Origin: Nocardioidaceae bacterium
GTDB lineage: Bacteria; Actinomycetota; Actinomycetes; Propionibacteriales; Nocardioidaceae
Assembly (NCBI GenBank): GCA_020438665.1
Contig: JAGQUE010000659.1
Span: 1-9,521, forward strand
Reading direction: 5' to 3'
DNA: 9,521 nucleotides
Below are positions 7,490-9,521 of this stretch, in pieces (position 1 is the stretch's first letter; the number at the start of each line of letters is the position of its first letter). The notes below the pieces were generated by a model. The model searched no databases, was not told the origin of the DNA, and saw only the letters and a program-made list of their open reading frames with translations. A program made the translations under genes and the position numbers.

Positions 7490-7698
7490 CAGAGCCTCGC
7501 TGGTGGTTCGGGGAAGAAGGACCGGCGGAGGCTGCCACCGGGCCACCCTCAGCGTAAGGACGGCCCCGGGCCGATCCTGGGAGGACACGCGCGCCGGGGT
7601 GGGCGGGACACGGGCCCCACCCACCCGGGCGGCGTACGACACTCGCGGCCGGGCGTGGCGTCCCCCGGCCGCGAGCGGTCCTCAGCCGCTGGCGGCGC
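7490..7698 (-). other. 209-nt intergenic region and mreB leader
   Basis: This separates the phosphoesterase gene from mreB and must hold the operon promoter unless transcription reads through the hairpin at 7642-7675. GAGG (plus-strand CCTC, 7495-7498) lies 5 nt before the mreB ATG and is the likely ribosome binding site. TACGCT (7551-7556 on the minus strand) fits TAnnnT, but has no convincing -35 partner, so I do not assign a promoter. The stretch is dense in GC-rich symmetry: an odd palindrome CGGCCC-C-GGGCCG at 7561-7573, GGGTGGG (7597-7603) facing CCCACCC (7616-7622), and a direct repeat GGACACG at 7583 and 7606. No coding potential of its own is apparent. Confidence 0.6.
7642..7675 (-). 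terminator. Perfect 12-bp hairpin after the phosphoesterase gene
   Basis: Arms CTCGCGGCCGGG (7642-7653) and CCCGGCCGCGAG (7664-7675) are exact reverse complements around a 10-nt loop. The structure lies 24 nt past the phosphoesterase stop in the direction of its transcription. No T-run follows on the minus strand, which is common for actinobacterial hairpin terminators. Its isolation between two same-strand genes supports a role in separating the phosphoesterase transcript from mreB. It could instead lie in a long mreB leader if transcription starts upstream of it. Confidence 0.65.
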
Positions 7699-9387
7699 TC
7701 ACCCCCTGCTCAGGGGGAGCCACCAGGCGCGGCCGTCCATCGGTGAGGTGGCGCGGATCCCGAGCCGCGCCATCACCGTCGGCATGATGTCGATCGAGCG
7801 GACCGGCGCCTTGATGTCCCGCGAGGACAGGCCGCCATAGGCGAACACGATCGGGATCTGCTGCGAGCGCCGCTGCAGGCCGCCGTGGTCCCCGGCCACC
7901 GAATACGTGGTGTCGTCGACGAGGGTGCCGATGATGTCGGGCCCGGTCGGTGCCGCGGCGGTGTCGACGAGCTCCCGAGCGTGCTTGCCGAACCAGGCAC
8001 GCTCACCGTCCCTGGCCATCAGCCTCCACTTGATGGGGGAACGGCGCACGTAGTGGTCGCCGTCGCGGACCCAGACGGCGGACACCCCGGGCATCGCTCG
8101 CACGATGCCGACCGCCTCGGCCATCGCGACCGGCGAGGTGTCGTTGAGCCAGAAGGCGAGCTGGCTGTCGGTGTAGCTCTGGGCCAGGTTGCCGGTGTCG
8201 ACGAGCGGCTGGAGCGCCGGCTGGGGACTGAGATAGGTGCCGTTGGCGCCGTCGCCGTAGTACCAGTTGTTGAAGCCTCGGTTGCTGCTCCCGTCGTCGA
8301 CGCCATAGAAGTGGGTCCCCGGCACCGAGCCGTGGTCAGCGGTGAGCACGACCAGCGTGTTGTCGAGCTGTCCGGTGTCGCGCAGGTGGTCCACGATCTT
8401 GCCGACCTGGTCGTCGGCGACCTTGGCGGCGTTGGCCAGGTGGGTCATGGGGTCGGGTCCACCCTGGTCGTTGACGCTTCCCCACATGTGGGCAGCCTTG
8501 TCGACGCCGGGAAGGGTCACGAAGATGCCGCTCCAGTCGGACTCGTTGTCCATCGCCGCGATCGCGGCGTCGGCCGCCCACACGTCACCGCCGTAGTGGG
8601 CCGGGTCGGTGCCGATCGTGTAGCGGTCGCCGTCGAGCGGATAGAGCCGCGCCGGCGACAGGAAGGTGTCATAGGTCTTGGAGCTCGCCGAGTCGACGTA
8701 CCACCGGCCGCAGACGGGCGAGGACAGATAGGTCGGGACGTTGACGCCGGCCGGGCCACGCCAGTTGTTGACCGTGTCACCGTCGCAGTCGAAACTGCGC
8801 CCCGAGAAGGTCACGATCGAGTCCGACCCGGGGCCGCCGAACGCATAGCCGGCGTAGGTCTTGGGACTGATGGTGACGACCGTGGACCCGGGTCTGAACG
8901 CGTGGAGGTAGTCGGCGAGCTTGGGGTAGCCCTCGTGCTGCTGGACCGCGAACATCTGGTCCTTGGACCAGTCGCTGGTGAACCAGTAGGGCGAGCCGTT
9001 GGGTGACTGCGACGTGAGCACGCCGTCGACGTCGCGGTACCCCTCGGAGGACCAGCCCATGTTCTTGGGGAGAAGGCCGGACGTGATCACGTTGTGGGTC
9101 ACCACGGTGACTGAGCCCAGGTGGCCGAGGTAGGCCTTCGGAGCGTCCACGCCGTCCGCCATCACCTGCTGGACATTGGTCATGCCGTACTTGTCGACGA
9201 TCTCCCGAGACAGCGCGTCCACCACGATGATCACCACGCGGTCGGGGCGGGCGGGCGCCGCGGTGACCGACTGCTGGATGGAGACGCTGGCGGCAGACGG
9301 GGTCAAACCGCTCACAAGGGCGGCAAGCCCCGACATCCCGAGGGCAACGAGCGCACGAGCGCCCCACAGGTGTGATCTGGGTCTCAT
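7699..9387 (-). CDS. Secreted alkaline-phosphatase-superfamily phosphoesterase
   Basis: A 562-residue predicted exported two-metal phosphoesterase of the type I phosphodiesterase/nucleotide pyrophosphatase branch of the alkaline phosphatase superfamily. N-terminal basic MRPR, a hydrophobic stretch (about 12-27) and small residues at SAAS (31-34) look like a Sec signal peptide. Metal-site residues are in the family order: Asp57 (VVIIVVDALS, 51-60), Thr94 as likely nucleophile (aligning TVVTHNVITSGLLP, 94-107, with the NPP pattern TxxNHxxxxTGxxP; Thr97 is the alternative), Asp296 and His300 (GVDKAAHMWG, 294-303), Asp351 and His352 (LTADHGS, 348-354) and His501 (AGDHGG, 498-503). SRDIKAPVRSIDIMPTVMARLG (522-543) is the usual C-terminal element. 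A large middle region (about 110-290) carries the only two cysteines, 201 and 226, a possible disulfide. Substrate is unknown: phosphodiesters, nucleotides or phosphonates are all possible. It is probably transcribed alone, between a divergent gene and a hairpin. Confidence 0.88.
   Translation of the reverse strand: MRPRSHLWGARALVALGMSGLAALVSGLTPSAASVSIQQSVTAAPARPDRVVIIVVDALSREIVDKYGMTNVQQVMADGVDAPKAYLGHLGSVTVVTHNVITSGLLPKNMGWSSEGYRDVDGVLTSQSPNGSPYWFTSDWSKDQMFAVQQHEGYPKLADYLHAFRPGSTVVTISPKTYAGYAFGGPGSDSIVTFSGRSFDCDGDTVNNWRGPAGVNVPTYLSSPVCGRWYVDSASSKTYDTFLSPARLYPLDGDRYTIGTDPAHYGGDVWAADAAIAAMDNESDWSGIFVTLPGVDKAAHMWGSVNDQGGPDPMTHLANAAKVADDQVGKIVDHLRDTGQLDNTLVVLTADHGSVPGTHFYGVDDGSSNRGFNNWYYGDGANGTYLSPQPALQPLVDTGNLAQSYTDSQLAFWLNDTSPVAMAEAVGIVRAMPGVSAVWVRDGDHYVRRSPIKWRLMARDGERAWFGKHARELVDTAAAPTGPDIIGTLVDDTTYSVAGDHGGLQRRSQQIPIVFAYGGLSSRDIKAPVRSIDIMPTVMARLGIRATSPMDGRAWWLPLSRG
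9371..9386. promoter_or_regulatory. CRP/GlxR-like palindrome over the phosphoesterase start codon
   Basis: The plus-strand 16-mer TGTGATCTGGGTCTCA matches 9 of the 10 fixed positions of TGTGA-N6-TCACA, the site of actinobacterial cAMP-receptor-type regulators. It covers codons 1-6 and most of the ATG (9385-9387). At this position, over the predicted transcription start, a bound regulator would be expected to repress. Part of the match is dictated by coding sequence, so chance is a real alternative. Confidence 0.3.
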
Positions 9388-9393
9388 AGGCTG

Positions 9394-9399
9394 ACCTTA
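9394..9399 (-). promoter_or_regulatory. Possible -10 box of the phosphoesterase gene, leaderless
   Basis: TAAGGT on the minus strand fits TAnnnT and ends 6 nt before the ATG, so a start about 7 nt downstream would be at the A of ATG itself, the arrangement typical of actinobacterial leaderless genes. The same bases include AAGG, which could instead act as a weak Shine-Dalgarno 7 nt from the ATG. No -35 hexamer is recognisable at the usual spacing. Confidence 0.4.
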
Positions 9400-9433
9400 G
9401 TCGGAAGGTTGACCCAGGCGCCATGGTGGACGA

Positions 9434-9448
9434 TCGGGGCTGCCCCGA
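9434..9448. repeat. 15-nt odd palindrome in the divergent intergenic region
   Basis: TCGGGGC-T-GCCCCGA has two perfect 7-nt arms around one central base. It lies between the phosphoesterase start (9387) and the first well-placed start of the divergent gene (9477). It could be an operator for either gene, or a short hairpin in the divergent transcript. If that gene starts at the earlier ATG (9423), the palindrome is inside its coding sequence. Confidence 0.45.
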
Positions 9449-9476
9449 CGGGCCGCCCGGTGCCATGCTGACGTGC

Positions 9477-9521
9477 ATGACACTGGAGGTGATCTCCCGG
9501 CCCGCCGCGCAGCGGCGCCAC
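9477..9521 (+). CDS. Start of a divergent gene, truncated by the window end
   Basis: Fifteen codons from ATG 9477 to the window edge read MTLEVISRPAAQRRH with G/C-rich third positions. Two further in-frame ATGs lie upstream at 9465 and 9423, with no stop between, so the true start is uncertain. None has a strong Shine-Dalgarno sequence. I prefer 9477 because the codons before it, back to 9423, run through the odd palindrome and look like intergenic sequence. The N-terminus is vaguely like those of some actinobacterial alpha/beta hydrolases, but far too little is visible to name a product. Confidence 0.45.
   Translation, partial: MTLEVISRPAAQRRH

Noticed and set aside
7490..7642. 51-codon N-terminal extension of MreB
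   Set aside because: It would put the phosphate-1 motif at about residue 64 instead of 13, and it covers the likely promoter/leader region.
6509..7840. 443-codon plus-strand frame opposite mreB and the intergenic region
   Set aside because: Antisense to mreB, without recognisable domains; composition is explained by the GC skew of codon positions.
7885..9006. 373-codon plus-strand frame opposite the phosphoesterase
   Set aside because: Val/Gly/Asp-rich shadow frame. The opposite strand has a signal peptide and complete metal-binding motifs, so it is the real gene.
1..9521. Search for CRISPR arrays, insertion sequences, tRNA/rRNA genes, toxin-antitoxin or defence modules
   Set aside because: No spaced direct repeats, transposase motifs, cloverleaf-like tRNA sequence or small paired ORFs were found. 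Every long stretch is accounted for by ordinary housekeeping or transport genes.

Overview
The window reads as a piece of chromosome from a high-GC actinobacterium. Codons end almost always in G or C, start codons are ATG or GTG, and a complete mreBCD-PBP2-rodA cluster is present. Mycobacterium and Corynebacterium lack mreB, so the family content points to a Nocardioides/Streptomyces-type lineage; Nocardioidaceae is my best guess, from general resemblance only. All six complete genes lie on the minus strand, so they are described in transcription order, from high to low coordinates.

At 9423-9521 a divergent plus-strand gene begins and runs off the window; only its first codons are visible. 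The roughly 90-nt gap between it and the next gene holds a -10-like box almost touching the minus-strand start, a 15-nt odd palindrome and a CRP-like 16-mer over that start codon. Next, at 9387-7699, is a secreted alkaline-phosphatase-superfamily phosphoesterase with all metal ligands visible. A perfect 12-bp hairpin 24 nt past its stop probably ends that transcript.

After a 209-nt GC-rich intergenic stretch comes the elongasome operon: mreB (7489-6458), mreC (6461-5565), mreD (5568-5026), mrdA/PBP2 (5029-2915) and rodA (2918-1749). Every junction is a 4-nt ATGA or GTGA overlap, so the five proteins are almost certainly co-transcribed and translationally coupled. MreB is the cytoplasmic actin-like scaffold. 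MreC and MreD are its membrane partners. RodA polymerises lipid II into glycan and PBP2 cross-links it. Together they insert lateral-wall peptidoglycan.

Thirty-seven nt after rodA is a 14-TM DHA2-type MFS drug exporter (1711-20). It may be read through from the operon or started from its own -10-like box. A 13-nt tandem repeat covers its stop codon at the window edge.

I see no mobile element, CRISPR array, RNA gene or defence cassette, and I do not think the window holds a new multi-gene system. The more unusual points are a tyrosine-specific excess of TAT codons strongest in mrdA, a two-cysteine segment inside the PBP2 transpeptidase domain, two possibly leaderless genes, and the regulatory sequence around the phosphoesterase start.
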